NCBI GenBank assembly: GCA_903899015.1
Contig: CAIUHP010000038.1
Coordinates: 23,545-87,544 of the forward strand
Reading direction: 5' to 3'
Origin: an uncultured Armatimonadota bacterium
GTDB lineage: Bacteria; Armatimonadota; Fimbriimonadia; Fimbriimonadales; Fimbriimonadaceae
Length of the DNA: 64,000 nucleotides
Shown here piece by piece: positions 45,301 to 52,570 of this stretch. Position numbers and translations under genes: made by a program. The notes beneath the pieces were generated by a model, which did no database searches, was not told where the DNA came from, and saw nothing but the letters and a program-made list of their open reading frames with translations. Each line of letters starts with the position of its first letter. Position 1 is the stretch's first letter.

Positions 45301-45451
45301 GGACGCACTCAAGGAGTGGGATCTTTTGGTGACTAAGAAACTAATCCCACTAAACGCCCGACTTAAGAAAGCAGGGCAGCCCGAAATCTCACTTCGAACG
45401 TCAATTGCATTCGATCCAACCGGATACGGAGACAATATCGACGAGGATTAG
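42338..45451 (+). CDS. Secreted BNR/sortilin-like propeller protein
   Basis: About 1037 residues. The signal peptide is clear (S-K-R-R-S then hydrophobic core, S-S-F-A-Q); starts at 42338 or 42347 are both possible. The first 700 residues contain many BNR/Asp-box repeats (S-x-D-G-G-x-T-W, for example S-R-D-G-G-K-T-W, S-T-D-G-G-T-T-W), forming one or two beta-propellers as in VPS10/sortilin-like proteins. The region after 730 is beta-rich (L-D-Y-Y-L-A-P-D), then helical at the end. Bacterial members of this long family are secreted and of unknown activity; glycan or peptide binding is likely. Confidence 0.85.
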   Translation: MQLMSKRRSLLFAAFAALAVSSFAQSIPTKLYDGIRWRMIGPYRGGRTVGAAGVPSQPGVYYMGVNNGGVWKTNDFGRTWNPIFDDQPTGSIGAIAVAPSDPDTLYVGSGEGLQRPDLSTGDGFYRSRDGGKTWVHLGLRDAQQIGAIIVDPKDPKRIFVAVLGHPHAPNEERGVYRSTDGGDTFEKVLYKGPDTGAIALTFDPTDSNTIYADMWAARQGPWENGGWQGPGSGLFKSTDGGTTWHPLSKGLPTIEDGLGRIGITVAPSNPKLLFAIVDSGKGGGLYRSDDAGESWTLSDNERRIWSRGSDFADVKVDPKNSDVVYVADTSTYKSTDGGKHFFAWKGAPGGDDYHTIWIDPNNPKIILLALDQGATITVNGGETWSSWYNQPTAQFYHVSTDNQFPYWVYGGQQESGSAGVASRGNDGQITFREWHPVGVEEYGYVAPDPLHPNLIYGGKVSRYDMITGQNQSVSPQMGRFGGKYRFLRTAPLMFSTVDPHALFLAGNVVFKTINGGNDWQVISPDLTREVAPAPAGSVFKSTSRRGVIYAIAPSYRDINVIWAGTDDGLIHVTKDGGKSWQNVTPGALTPWSKITQLDSGHFDSNTAYASVNRMKLDDMRPHIYRTHDSGATWTEIINGLPDNSPVDTIREDPQRKGLLFAGTENAVYFSIDDGANWNPLRLNMPATSIRDLVVHDDDLVVGTHGRSFWILDDITALRQLGADSEATHLVKPELATRVHWNNNTDTPLPPEESAGKNPPDGAILDYYLAPDTRGPVTLEIVDSHGGLVRRYSSEDKLEQVREQDLQVPFYWIRPLQPLLASPGFHRFVWDLHYTPLGGRSNFPIAAIFHDTAPADSSPWVAPGMYEVRLTVGGKMFRQPLKVRMDPRITTPVAGLNEQFRIAHGSYSLINHLRSVSGVISESTPKLRMLSSEFQADAKLILDSYVKLQPNLTTPQGGLNGVMALVEQSDFAPSRLASQTYEASGKSALDALKEWDLLVTKKLIPLNARLKKAGQPEISLRTSIAFDPTGYGDNIDED

Positions 45452-45502
45452 CTTCTCGACTTCCGAGCGACCTTCATGGGAGGTCGCGACAACTCGAACG
45501 AA

Positions 45503-45534
45503 GGCTCAGGATTATTTTGATTCTGAGTCTTTTT
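45503..45534 (+). terminator. Intrinsic terminator of the BNR-repeat gene
   Basis: GGCTCAG (45503-45509) pairs with CTGAGTC (45523-45529) with one wobble and is followed by TTTTT. A second hairpin, GCGACCT/AGGTCGC, lies just upstream at 45467-45487. Confidence 0.75.
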
Positions 45535-45539
45535 AGCGG

Positions 45540-46223
45540 CTAGTCGCGGGCTTCCGTTCGCTTTGGTTTGACGTTACTTGGGATTTCCGAACATGGGCTT
45601 TGATCCAGGTGGAACCAGCCGGAATACCCGAAAATGTGGCCAAACAATCGATTGCGAATGTCAACTTCTATTTCGAACCTTTGAAGCTCCTCGTTGTAGC
45701 TCTCTCGAACCTGAGCGGTCCCGGAGAACATTCGTGGGAAATAGATGGCTAAAGGGAATTCGTAAAGTCGTTGCCTGCCCGTGGAAAAGTTGAGGGCTCC
45801 TGAATCGTCAACCCACACCTTCAAATCAACCGCAAGATGCTGGTGGCTTCCAGCGTAAATGACGAGGCCTTTGCGTTGCTCGCTATAAACCAAGTATTCG
45901 TCAAATCGACGGTCCTTCTTAACCGAAAAGATGCGTGTCCAAGTGAGGGTCTCTCGCCCGAGGTCATCAAGATAAGCGTAGTTTTCAACTGTGAACGGCA
46001 CATCGTTGCCCGTCTCCGGAAAGAGGACGTAACGTTTGGCACCAACGGCAAGAAACGGAAGCACGTGAAATGCACCTCGAGTCACTTTCTCCATCGACCC
46101 TTCGCCCGCACATTTTAAGCCGCTCTCACTGGTGATCGCGTATTGGCTCTGCAGTTTTGGATGGAGGCGCTGAAAATCGTCCCCAAGTGCTAATTGCATG
46201 ACCGAAGGTTTTGGGCTAGCCAC
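45540..46223 (-). CDS. DUF4166-type protein
   Basis: 227 residues. The pattern L-G-D-D-F-Q-R-L-H-P near the N-terminus, G-E-G-S-M, T-W-T-R-I-F and the C-terminal F-G-Y-S-G-W-F-H-L match DUF4166, a family of unknown function often next to oxidoreductases or membrane proteins. The GTG at 46223 is supported by a TATTCT box 6 nt upstream (leaderless); the ATG at 46199 is an alternative. No signal peptide, so it is probably cytoplasmic. It lies 39 bp downstream of the small lipoprotein gene on the same strand. Confidence 0.65.
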   Translation of the reverse strand: MASPKPSVMQLALGDDFQRLHPKLQSQYAITSESGLKCAGEGSMEKVTRGAFHVLPFLAVGAKRYVLFPETGNDVPFTVENYAYLDDLGRETLTWTRIFSVKKDRRFDEYLVYSEQRKGLVIYAGSHQHLAVDLKVWVDDSGALNFSTGRQRLYEFPLAIYFPRMFSGTAQVRESYNEELQRFEIEVDIRNRLFGHIFGYSGWFHLDQSPCSEIPSNVKPKRTEARD

Positions 46224-46262
46224 AATCTAAGAATATCCTTGATTTCGACGACTTGTCGGTGA

Positions 46263-46613
46263 CTAATCGTTATCGGTCGTAGCTGCCGGTGGTTGCGCGG
46301 ACTTTTCGGCGGCAGATTTTGCCGCACTTTTTGCAGACTCACCGATTCCACTTCCCGCACCGTCGACCGCTCCAGGATTCGTGACGGGGGTAATGGCGGC
46401 CCCTCCCATCGGAACGATCCCGGGATCCGTATTGGTACTGCTCGCGGAACCGCCAGACCCCTTCCCGGCATTGGCTGCCACCGCTCCGGCATTGGCCGGT
46501 ACTTTCTCTTTGGAAGCGGAATCTCCATCCGCTGTCTTCGAAATAACATCGCAGCCAGCTGACATGAGCACGACCAAAGCCAGGAAACCCTTTCCAATCA
46601 ACTTCATCTTCAT
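46263..46613 (-). CDS. Small lipoprotein, Ala/Gly/Ser-rich
   Basis: 116 residues from the ATG at 46613 (46637 and 46607 are alternatives). The signal has Lys residues, a hydrophobic core and the lipobox L-M-S-A-G-C, so it should be lipidated. The mature part is a low-complexity linker (A-N-A-G, G-G-S-A-S-S, S-A-K-S-A-A) with no fold. It lies 20 bp after the beta-helix gene on the same strand and is probably co-transcribed with it. Function unknown. Confidence 0.65.
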   Translation of the reverse strand: MKMKLIGKGFLALVVLMSAGCDVISKTADGDSASKEKVPANAGAVAANAGKGSGGSASSTNTDPGIVPMGGAAITPVTNPGAVDGAGSGIGESAKSAAKSAAEKSAQPPAATTDND

Positions 46614-46633
46614 TTGAGCATAACGCATTTGCT

Positions 46634-48676
46634 TCACAAGTGGACGATTACTGGAAAGGCGGGAGGTGGTCCGGCCTGTTTGGAGATTCCTCGAAGGCTG
46701 TGTTTCACTTTGCTGAACGAGTCGTTACGAGTGATTCCCATCTTGAGGGCGGGAGAGTTCTTCTTCAATTGGAAGTTATCGTGGGATGGATCTTCGAAGA
46801 GCGGATCAGCAATTAAGGAGTGAACATCTTGACCTTTCGCATGCCATGTTTCCAAATGCATGCCTGCGAAATCGACCGGTTTTCCATCAATTCGCCAATA
46901 CAGGTTGTTGTCCAATTTGTATTGATCTCCCGACCAATTGCTTCCAAGAAGCGGGGCATCTTTCCAATAGACGATGTTATGGTCGAAGGTGAAACTTAGA
47001 TGGTCTTCGGCGCGAGTTCGGATGATCTCAGCTTCCTTCGCGAAGGCGAAAACATTGTTGCGAACGATGTTTTCCTGGCCATAGTGTTGGTGAAATCCTC
47101 CGCTCTTGGTTCGATAAACCGTATTGTTTTCAATGAGTTCGTGGGAACTACCTTCATCGGGATAGATTCCCCAGCCACCGTAGCTAAAGCTGTCCACATC
47201 GTGAATCACGTTCTGGGTGATTTCGGTGCCTGGCTCGATGCCAAGCGTATAAATGCCACCCATATCGCTCAGGACTCCTTGGCCAATGTCGTAAATATGA
47301 TTTTGCGTAACGACATTGTGGTGAGCCTGGCTCTTGCTGTAGCCCCACGTCCAACCAATCGAGACGCCAGTGTAATACAAATCGAAGATTTGATTGTTTG
47401 AAACCGTGTTGTGGGAGGTTTGACCCATCCAAACGCCGATCGCGGCTGGATGGAGTCTGCCGCCGTGAGCGATATTACATCGGTTCACAGTGACGTGGTT
47501 AGCAGTGTCGTCCTCATCATCGAACATCCGGGTTTCACCAATTTTTAGGCCGCCAGCTCCAAGATCTGTCAGATCGCAATCTTGTATCGAAATGTTTTTG
47601 CAGCCGGACGCAAGTTCAATCCCATACTCACCAACATGGGAAACGGTGCAATTCTTGATGGAGCCTGACCGCCAACCGGTAGCATGAATGGCGGCACCGA
47701 GATCGACCTCCGCTTGAGGAAAGAACCGACCTTGAGGAGGCAAGTTCCAATTGGAATAAGCAAACTGGATGCCGGAGAAGTGAACGTTTTCAACGTATTT
47801 CTTGGCGGCAGTTTGTCCTTGAATATCGATCAACTGGGACGCATTGGGGGCGACGACTTTTGAAGTTGTGAGACTTTCGCCAGGCTTGGGGATGTAAGTG
47901 AAATCTCCGGTGGCGTTATCGACATACCACTCTCCAGGGTCGCCAAGGGCTTCGCGAACGTTCTCGACGATATACCGATTTCCCTTTACGAATTTTGCCC
48001 AGTCCGCATCGTATCCGGTCGGACCGGTAGTCGTGACAACGTGGTTGGACTCATCGATCGCGCCGATCCTCATCCGAGACATATCCCAGGTGTGAAAGCA
48101 AAGAAGTTCGATGTCGGCAAGGTTGCTCCAACTTCTTTGGATGTCTCCTGGGTGGAAGGAAAATCGATCATTTCCGTGTCCCTTAGCCTCGTCGGTGGGT
48201 GGGACTTCGCCTGCGATTGTTACGTAGCCATTCTTGGGTAACCGGGGCCGAAATCGTCGCTGGCCATTCACGAATAGTTGAGAAAATCGCCATCTACCCG
48301 TTCTCACCGCGGGTAGATTTGTCGTCCACCAACCCTTATGGTTGACGCGAAGATCGTGAATTTCTTGACCTCCACTAATCGTTGCATCTTGACCAACGAA
48401 GAGGGTGGGAGAAAGTGGAGTCCCTGAATCTTCGGGCTTGAGCACAAACGTTGTGGCGAGCGGATACGTCCCCGGTTTGAGCACGACAATAATCGGGCGA
48501 CTTATTTTAGGGTGACTGTGCCGAAAATTGCGGACGGCATCTCTCGCACGATCCAGAGTCAAGAATGGCGCTGACGAGGTTCCTGGTGCTTGATCGTTGC
48601 CCGCAGGCGATAGATAGTAATCCCCACGTGGCGAGTAAGACCCGGAGAGAAGCAGAGCCGCTAGTAGTGTAAACAC
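46634..48676 (-). CDS. Secreted right-handed parallel beta-helix protein
   Basis: 680 residues from a GTG start. A hydrophobic signal peptide (L-L-A-A-L-L-L-S-G) is followed by D-Y-Y-L-S-P-A-G-N-D, the usual start of secreted beta-helix proteins. From about residue 310 come PbH1 coils: I-K-N-C-T-V-S-H-V-G, I-Q-D-C-D-L-T-D-L-G, V-N-R-C-N-I-A-H-G-G, V-S-N-N-Q-I, V-T-Q-N-H-I-Y-D. Such proteins bind or cleave polysaccharides (lyase or hydrolase). Catalytic residues cannot be assigned here. It shares its transcript with the small lipoprotein. Confidence 0.85.
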   Translation of the reverse strand: MFTLLAALLLSGSYSPRGDYYLSPAGNDQAPGTSSAPFLTLDRARDAVRNFRHSHPKISRPIIVVLKPGTYPLATTFVLKPEDSGTPLSPTLFVGQDATISGGQEIHDLRVNHKGWWTTNLPAVRTGRWRFSQLFVNGQRRFRPRLPKNGYVTIAGEVPPTDEAKGHGNDRFSFHPGDIQRSWSNLADIELLCFHTWDMSRMRIGAIDESNHVVTTTGPTGYDADWAKFVKGNRYIVENVREALGDPGEWYVDNATGDFTYIPKPGESLTTSKVVAPNASQLIDIQGQTAAKKYVENVHFSGIQFAYSNWNLPPQGRFFPQAEVDLGAAIHATGWRSGSIKNCTVSHVGEYGIELASGCKNISIQDCDLTDLGAGGLKIGETRMFDDEDDTANHVTVNRCNIAHGGRLHPAAIGVWMGQTSHNTVSNNQIFDLYYTGVSIGWTWGYSKSQAHHNVVTQNHIYDIGQGVLSDMGGIYTLGIEPGTEITQNVIHDVDSFSYGGWGIYPDEGSSHELIENNTVYRTKSGGFHQHYGQENIVRNNVFAFAKEAEIIRTRAEDHLSFTFDHNIVYWKDAPLLGSNWSGDQYKLDNNLYWRIDGKPVDFAGMHLETWHAKGQDVHSLIADPLFEDPSHDNFQLKKNSPALKMGITRNDSFSKVKHSLRGISKQAGPPPAFPVIVHL

Positions 48677-48711
48677 TTCAAGCGAAGTCTACATCTCTCC
48701 CGTCGGTTGAA

Positions 48712-50193
48712 CTAGCCTTTCTTTTCAATTCGATCACGAACCGCGAGAACGGCTTGCATCGTCGGAGACGGTCGCTTAGGTGAAGCGGCATTAGCGATTG
48801 CGGCGATGACCATGTTATTGTCGGGCCACAAGGAGAGATCGACTGCGAAGGCGCCATTGCTAGACGAAATTGACTGGCATGCCTCCGATGCATAGCTAGG
48901 ATTAATTGTCCAACCGCAAGCTGTTCCCTTACCGTTCAAGAGGCTATGGATGCGCTTATAAGAGTCGGCAGTAAGAACCTGCGCGTCCCCTTGAATTCCT
49001 TTGAGGTGGAATTCGGCAAATTTGACCAAGTCGGTTAAGGTGCAGGTGATGCACGAGCCTGCTGGCGCAAGTGCGATTTCAACTTTGGAGCCAGGGATCT
49101 GATAGGGAGTAAAGCCGCCCTGATCGGAGATCAAGTGACCATAAACGTTTCCTGGAGTTCCGACTTGACCGTCGGTACAGAGTTGCTGAATGAGAACCGT
49201 CGATAGCTTCATCGGCTCAAACACATATCGCTGCATGAGCCATTCATAGGGCTTTCCGATGAGCCTCTCCAACATGTAAGCCGCAACCGTGAAATCAACA
49301 TCGCTATCATCGAACGAAGAGCTGGTAATGGGTGCCTGTTCTTGGTTCAGAACCGCGGCAACGTAAGCCTTGCGGATGGCGGTTGACGTTGGTGCATCCG
49401 CCATTTCCTTCTCGGTTTTCGTACCGATAATCTGTACGTGCTGGGGTATTCGGCCAAGATGATGGATCAGTTGCTCAAGCGTGACATCTTTATAAACATC
49501 ACTCATCGGGAAGCCAGGCATTGCTTCCGCGATCGTGGTTTTCCAACTGATCTTTTTCATGTCAACCATGTGAGCGATGAGGGTGGCAGTCATGGCTTTG
49601 CCAGCCCCGCCTATCCAAAGTCGATCCCCTGGCTCCATATCGTCCTTTGTGAAAGTCGATTTCACGCCAACAGAAATTTCTTGAGACTTCGATCCGATGA
49701 CTTTGTAAGCGATGGAGAGCGATGGCAGTTTGTAGTCCGCCTGAATTTGCTCGGCAAGAGTGGTTATCGTTTCCCACTTGGTATAGCGACGGGGTGCGGT
49801 GGAATCTAACAGGTCAGCAGGGGCTCCCATCTTGGCTCCGACAATCCCGAATGGTGCTTCAGATTCTAAATCGAGCCGGATTGCCAAGGGGGCGATCGAC
49901 TTGGACTTGATTCGCACAACGATCGTAGAGTCGCTGGATTTCAAAACCTCATCCACCGAAATGGGAGCAACATTCGTAGCCCCCGAAATTCGAGTGGTCC
50001 ACTCTTCTTTTGAAAGGATCCGAAGTGCCGACTGGGCAAAGTTCCGAGCGATCATCGCATCAATTTGCTTGCTGCTTTTGGTGTTGAAAGCAGTCATGAA
50101 CTCATCAAACCGTTTGCCAGGCAAGGTGTCGGGCAAAGTAGTAGTCGGTTGTTGAGCAAATGCGACGGCTAAGAGCGCTACGAGTGGGTGCAT
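48712..50193 (-). CDS. Beta-lactamase-fold (serine hydrolase) protein lacking the catalytic Ser
   Basis: 493 residues from the ATG at 50193 (AGGA about 9 nt upstream, signal peptide ending A-F-A-Q-Q). Residues about 20-140 form an NTF2/DUF3887-like domain; the rest is a class C beta-lactamase/esterase fold. The S-x-x-K motif should fall in L-W-I-G-G-A-G-K-A-M-T-A, but the nucleophile position is Gly196 (codon GGG at 49606-49608), while the Lys is kept. The Y-x-N motif also seems lost (D-S-D-V instead). It is therefore probably a non-catalytic binding protein. A weak BlaI-like dyad (50266-50281) lies upstream. Confidence 0.8.
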   Translation of the reverse strand: MHPLVALLAVAFAQQPTTTLPDTLPGKRFDEFMTAFNTKSSKQIDAMIARNFAQSALRILSKEEWTTRISGATNVAPISVDEVLKSSDSTIVVRIKSKSIAPLAIRLDLESEAPFGIVGAKMGAPADLLDSTAPRRYTKWETITTLAEQIQADYKLPSLSIAYKVIGSKSQEISVGVKSTFTKDDMEPGDRLWIGGAGKAMTATLIAHMVDMKKISWKTTIAEAMPGFPMSDVYKDVTLEQLIHHLGRIPQHVQIIGTKTEKEMADAPTSTAIRKAYVAAVLNQEQAPITSSSFDDSDVDFTVAAYMLERLIGKPYEWLMQRYVFEPMKLSTVLIQQLCTDGQVGTPGNVYGHLISDQGGFTPYQIPGSKVEIALAPAGSCITCTLTDLVKFAEFHLKGIQGDAQVLTADSYKRIHSLLNGKGTACGWTINPSYASEACQSISSSNGAFAVDLSLWPDNNMVIAAIANAASPKRPSPTMQAVLAVRDRIEKKG

Positions 50194-50265
50194 CTTATGG
50201 TTCCTAATCAATCGAAGGACGCAGTACACGTCCGGGTCTAAGCATGTCAGAAATCTGGACTAGAT

Positions 50266-50281
50266 TGCCGAATGTTTGGCT
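50266..50281. promoter_or_regulatory. Possible second-locus BlaI-type operator
   Basis: TGCCGA-ATGT-TTGGCT matches the operator TGCCAA-N4-TTGGCA of the BlaI gene at 10 of 12 positions and has the same spacer. It lies about 73 bp before the start of the beta-lactamase-fold gene. A match of this quality is expected a couple of times by chance in 64 kb, so only the position makes it notable. Confidence 0.3.
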
Positions 50282-50342
50282 CAGTTCAGAGACATCGGCA
50301 ATCCATTTTATTAGACGCCGACCTGAGCAGAGTTGACACCCG

Positions 50343-51479
50343 CTAATGTGTTACACGGTAAATGTGGGTCTGATAAGGTTGATAGGAGTCGCTGAACTGT
50401 CCATGAACTGCTTTCAATGTTCGGTTTTCTCCGACGACTTCAACCGTTCGATTGTCCCAATTTTTGACCGAGATCTTTCCCGTCGTCGCTCCGTTACGCA
50501 TGCCGATTGTAAACAGAATTTCATCGTGGCCTTGCCTTTTGAGCATCGTATCGATAGGGATTTCTTTCGAGCTAGAGGAGACAGTCGTCCTGCTCAAAAT
50601 TGTTTCCGAGTTGATGAACGGGGCAAGACTCTGTACTTGATGGTTAAGTTTAGTCACCGAAGCGAGCATTTCCGGTTCATCGAGTAGCGCATGTTCGTCA
50701 AATTTCGGTTTGAACTGATGCACGAAGTAGATAAGCCCTTTGGAACCGTGAATGATGGACATCCACACTTCGGAGGTTACTTGGCTTGGTGTCGCCATCC
50801 GTCCTCCGTCAATCGGAGTGCATTCGATGCAATTCCATTTGACAGCTGATTTCGGCATCCATCCTGAAAGACGGTCCAAACCTTTGGCGATGTACCACAT
50901 GTAGTCGGCTGGCTCTGGCTTGTTGAGCCCAGCAATGGGATAGATGTCGTAAGAGACAATGTCACCGCCATGAACGTAAGTCTCGTAATCCTTCAAGCTT
51001 GAGCCGTTTCCACGCCCGATCCATTCATCATTGGCGACTCCTTGACCCAGATTCAGCATGACGGGACGAGTGGGATCCATGCTTTTTATTCGGCGATACT
51101 CGCCAACGATCTTTGCGGGAGGAATGCAAGGGCCGTATCCTGATTTACCGGTGACGGGGTCCTTCACCTCTTGGGCATTGTCTGGTTCGTCACCATGCAT
51201 CCATCCAGCGATGATTGGGTCATTTTTGTGATCGAGGCCAACTTTGTTCTGCTCGCAAATGACGGGCATTCCAGCCGATTTCAAGGTCGTCAATTGGGCC
51301 TCGGTGGGACCTTTCCAAAGACCGATATAGAGATTGAAGCCCGCCTTTTGATATTTGGGAGCGTTCGAAGGTTCCTGAAGCCAAACGGCAATCGGGAAGA
51401 CCTTAGGATCGTTCAGCACCGATTTATCGGCGGAAAAGGTTCCAAACATGAGACTGGCCACAATGAGGGCGGTTGTCAT
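50343..51479 (-). CDS. Secreted TIM-barrel glycoside-hydrolase-like protein
   Basis: 378 residues with a short signal peptide (M-T-T-A-L-I-V-A-S-L). Barrel-like strands are seen: F-N-L-Y-I-G-L-W, I-I-A-G-W-M-H-G-D-E-P-D near residue 95 (a Glu often acting as acid/base in clan GH-A), V-S-Y-D-I-Y-P near residue 178, and N-C-I-E-C-T-P near residue 215 (possible nucleophile Glu). A C-terminal beta domain follows. Similar proteins are common in planctomycetes and their relatives as uncharacterised glycosidases. Start codon is ATG. Confidence 0.65.
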   Translation of the reverse strand: MTTALIVASLMFGTFSADKSVLNDPKVFPIAVWLQEPSNAPKYQKAGFNLYIGLWKGPTEAQLTTLKSAGMPVICEQNKVGLDHKNDPIIAGWMHGDEPDNAQEVKDPVTGKSGYGPCIPPAKIVGEYRRIKSMDPTRPVMLNLGQGVANDEWIGRGNGSSLKDYETYVHGGDIVSYDIYPIAGLNKPEPADYMWYIAKGLDRLSGWMPKSAVKWNCIECTPIDGGRMATPSQVTSEVWMSIIHGSKGLIYFVHQFKPKFDEHALLDEPEMLASVTKLNHQVQSLAPFINSETILSRTTVSSSSKEIPIDTMLKRQGHDEILFTIGMRNGATTGKISVKNWDNRTVEVVGENRTLKAVHGQFSDSYQPYQTHIYRVTH

Positions 51480-51503
51480 GTTTGGATTATAGGGCTTTGG
51501 TGG

Positions 51504-52133
51504 TTATCTGCCCAACACTTGGCCCGACGTCTTAAAGTGCATCTTGGCGACGTTCTTGAGCGCATCTGCACCGTATTTGGCTACAAACCGTTTGCCGGTC
51601 GGAATCACGTTGGTCGCGCCTTTCGGTAACTCAATCTCATACTCCTGGCCGAGACGCTCAAGCCGTCGTACGAATTCGGATCGGGCCAAGATACTTGCCG
51701 CCGCTACCGCGATGTCTGCCTCTGCTCGAACCATTGAGCGGAACTCAATTTTCTGACCTTTTTCCATGAGCGCCCGTTTGACGGCAGTTCCACCCGCGGC
51801 GAATTGGTCCGATATGACCAGGTTTGCAGGATGCAGTTCCAGAACGTTTTCGATGGATCGGGCGTGGCCCCATGCGAGAAGCGTGTTCAGGTTCTTGAAT
51901 TTCTCATAGAGCTCGTTGTACTTCGCCGGTCCAATGGCAATGATTGAATGCGGGCAGATCGCCATGATCTTTGTGGCTAGACGGTGAGACATTGCGTCGG
52001 TGAGCTTCTTGGAATCTTTGACGCCTTCTAACTCGGCAAGGCGTTCGGGACCGACGAAGCAAGCTGCAATGACGAGCGGTCCAAAAAAGTCGCCTTTGCC
52101 GCTTTCATCAACCCCAATATGACCTTGATCCAT
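51504..52133 (-). CDS. rnhC: Ribonuclease HIII (short form)
   Basis: 209 residues. It removes RNA from RNA-DNA hybrids. The opening G-V-D-E-S-G-K-G-D-F-F-G-P-L-V is diagnostic of RNase HIII (HII proteins have D-E-x-G-R-G instead). D-S-K-K-L and S-D-Q-F-A-A-G-G follow, and an A-E-A-D-I-A-V-A-A-A-S-I-L-A-R block carries another active-site Asp. The TBP-like N-terminal domain (about 90 residues) of Bacillus RnhC is absent: the catalytic domain starts at residue 6. A TACACT box lies 9 nt before the ATG, another leaderless-type start. Confidence 0.85.
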   Translation of the reverse strand: MDQGHIGVDESGKGDFFGPLVIAACFVGPERLAELEGVKDSKKLTDAMSHRLATKIMAICPHSIIAIGPAKYNELYEKFKNLNTLLAWGHARSIENVLELHPANLVISDQFAAGGTAVKRALMEKGQKIEFRSMVRAEADIAVAAASILARSEFVRRLERLGQEYEIELPKGATNVIPTGKRFVAKYGADALKNVAKMHFKTSGQVLGR

Positions 52134-52154
52134 AGACGTGGGAGTGTACCGGTC

Positions 52155-52517
52155 TTAGTGGGGTTGCGCAGGCGTTCGAGACTCGAAGCTCACCCCAGAA
52201 ACGTGATCCGTGTCATCAAAGTCGACATAAGCGTCTTCTTCGACAAATGTCTTTCGCTCGGAATCCCAAGTTCCATGTTGGTAGCGAAAACTCGTCGTGC
52301 CGTTTGTGTTGGTAACGGTCGCCTTGGGCTGGCCCACTTTTGAGAGGACTTCACTTTCACTCATGCCACTTGAAACCGTCCCGTCCCTCAACACTTTGAC
52401 TGGGTCGGTAGAGGGTGCCGTGCCAAGCAACGATCGCACTCCGATAATAGCGATCACGATGAATACTGCTGGGCCCCCGATCATGACCACATAATCGATC
52501 GGGGCGAGCTTCTTCAT
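52155..52517 (-). CDS. Membrane-anchored protein with BamE/SmpA-like domain
   Basis: 120 residues. One N-terminal membrane helix (about 8-30) is followed by V-S-S-G-M-S-E-S-E-V-L-S-K-V-G-Q-P-K-A-T-V, the pattern of BamE/OmlA-like two-layer domains (G-M-S-x-x-E-V-x-x-x-L-G-x-P), then F-R-Y-Q-H-G. The domain usually mediates protein-protein contacts in the envelope. It lies 21 bp upstream of rnhC and 53 bp downstream of ribBA, all on the same strand. Confidence 0.65.
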   Translation of the reverse strand: MKKLAPIDYVVMIGGPAVFIVIAIIGVRSLLGTAPSTDPVKVLRDGTVSSGMSESEVLSKVGQPKATVTNTNGTTSFRYQHGTWDSERKTFVEEDAYVDFDDTDHVSGVSFESRTPAQPH

Positions 52518-52570
52518 CGGTTCGGCTTATTCGCGTTGATCAGAATCGGACTGGCCAATCTTGTCCCTGG

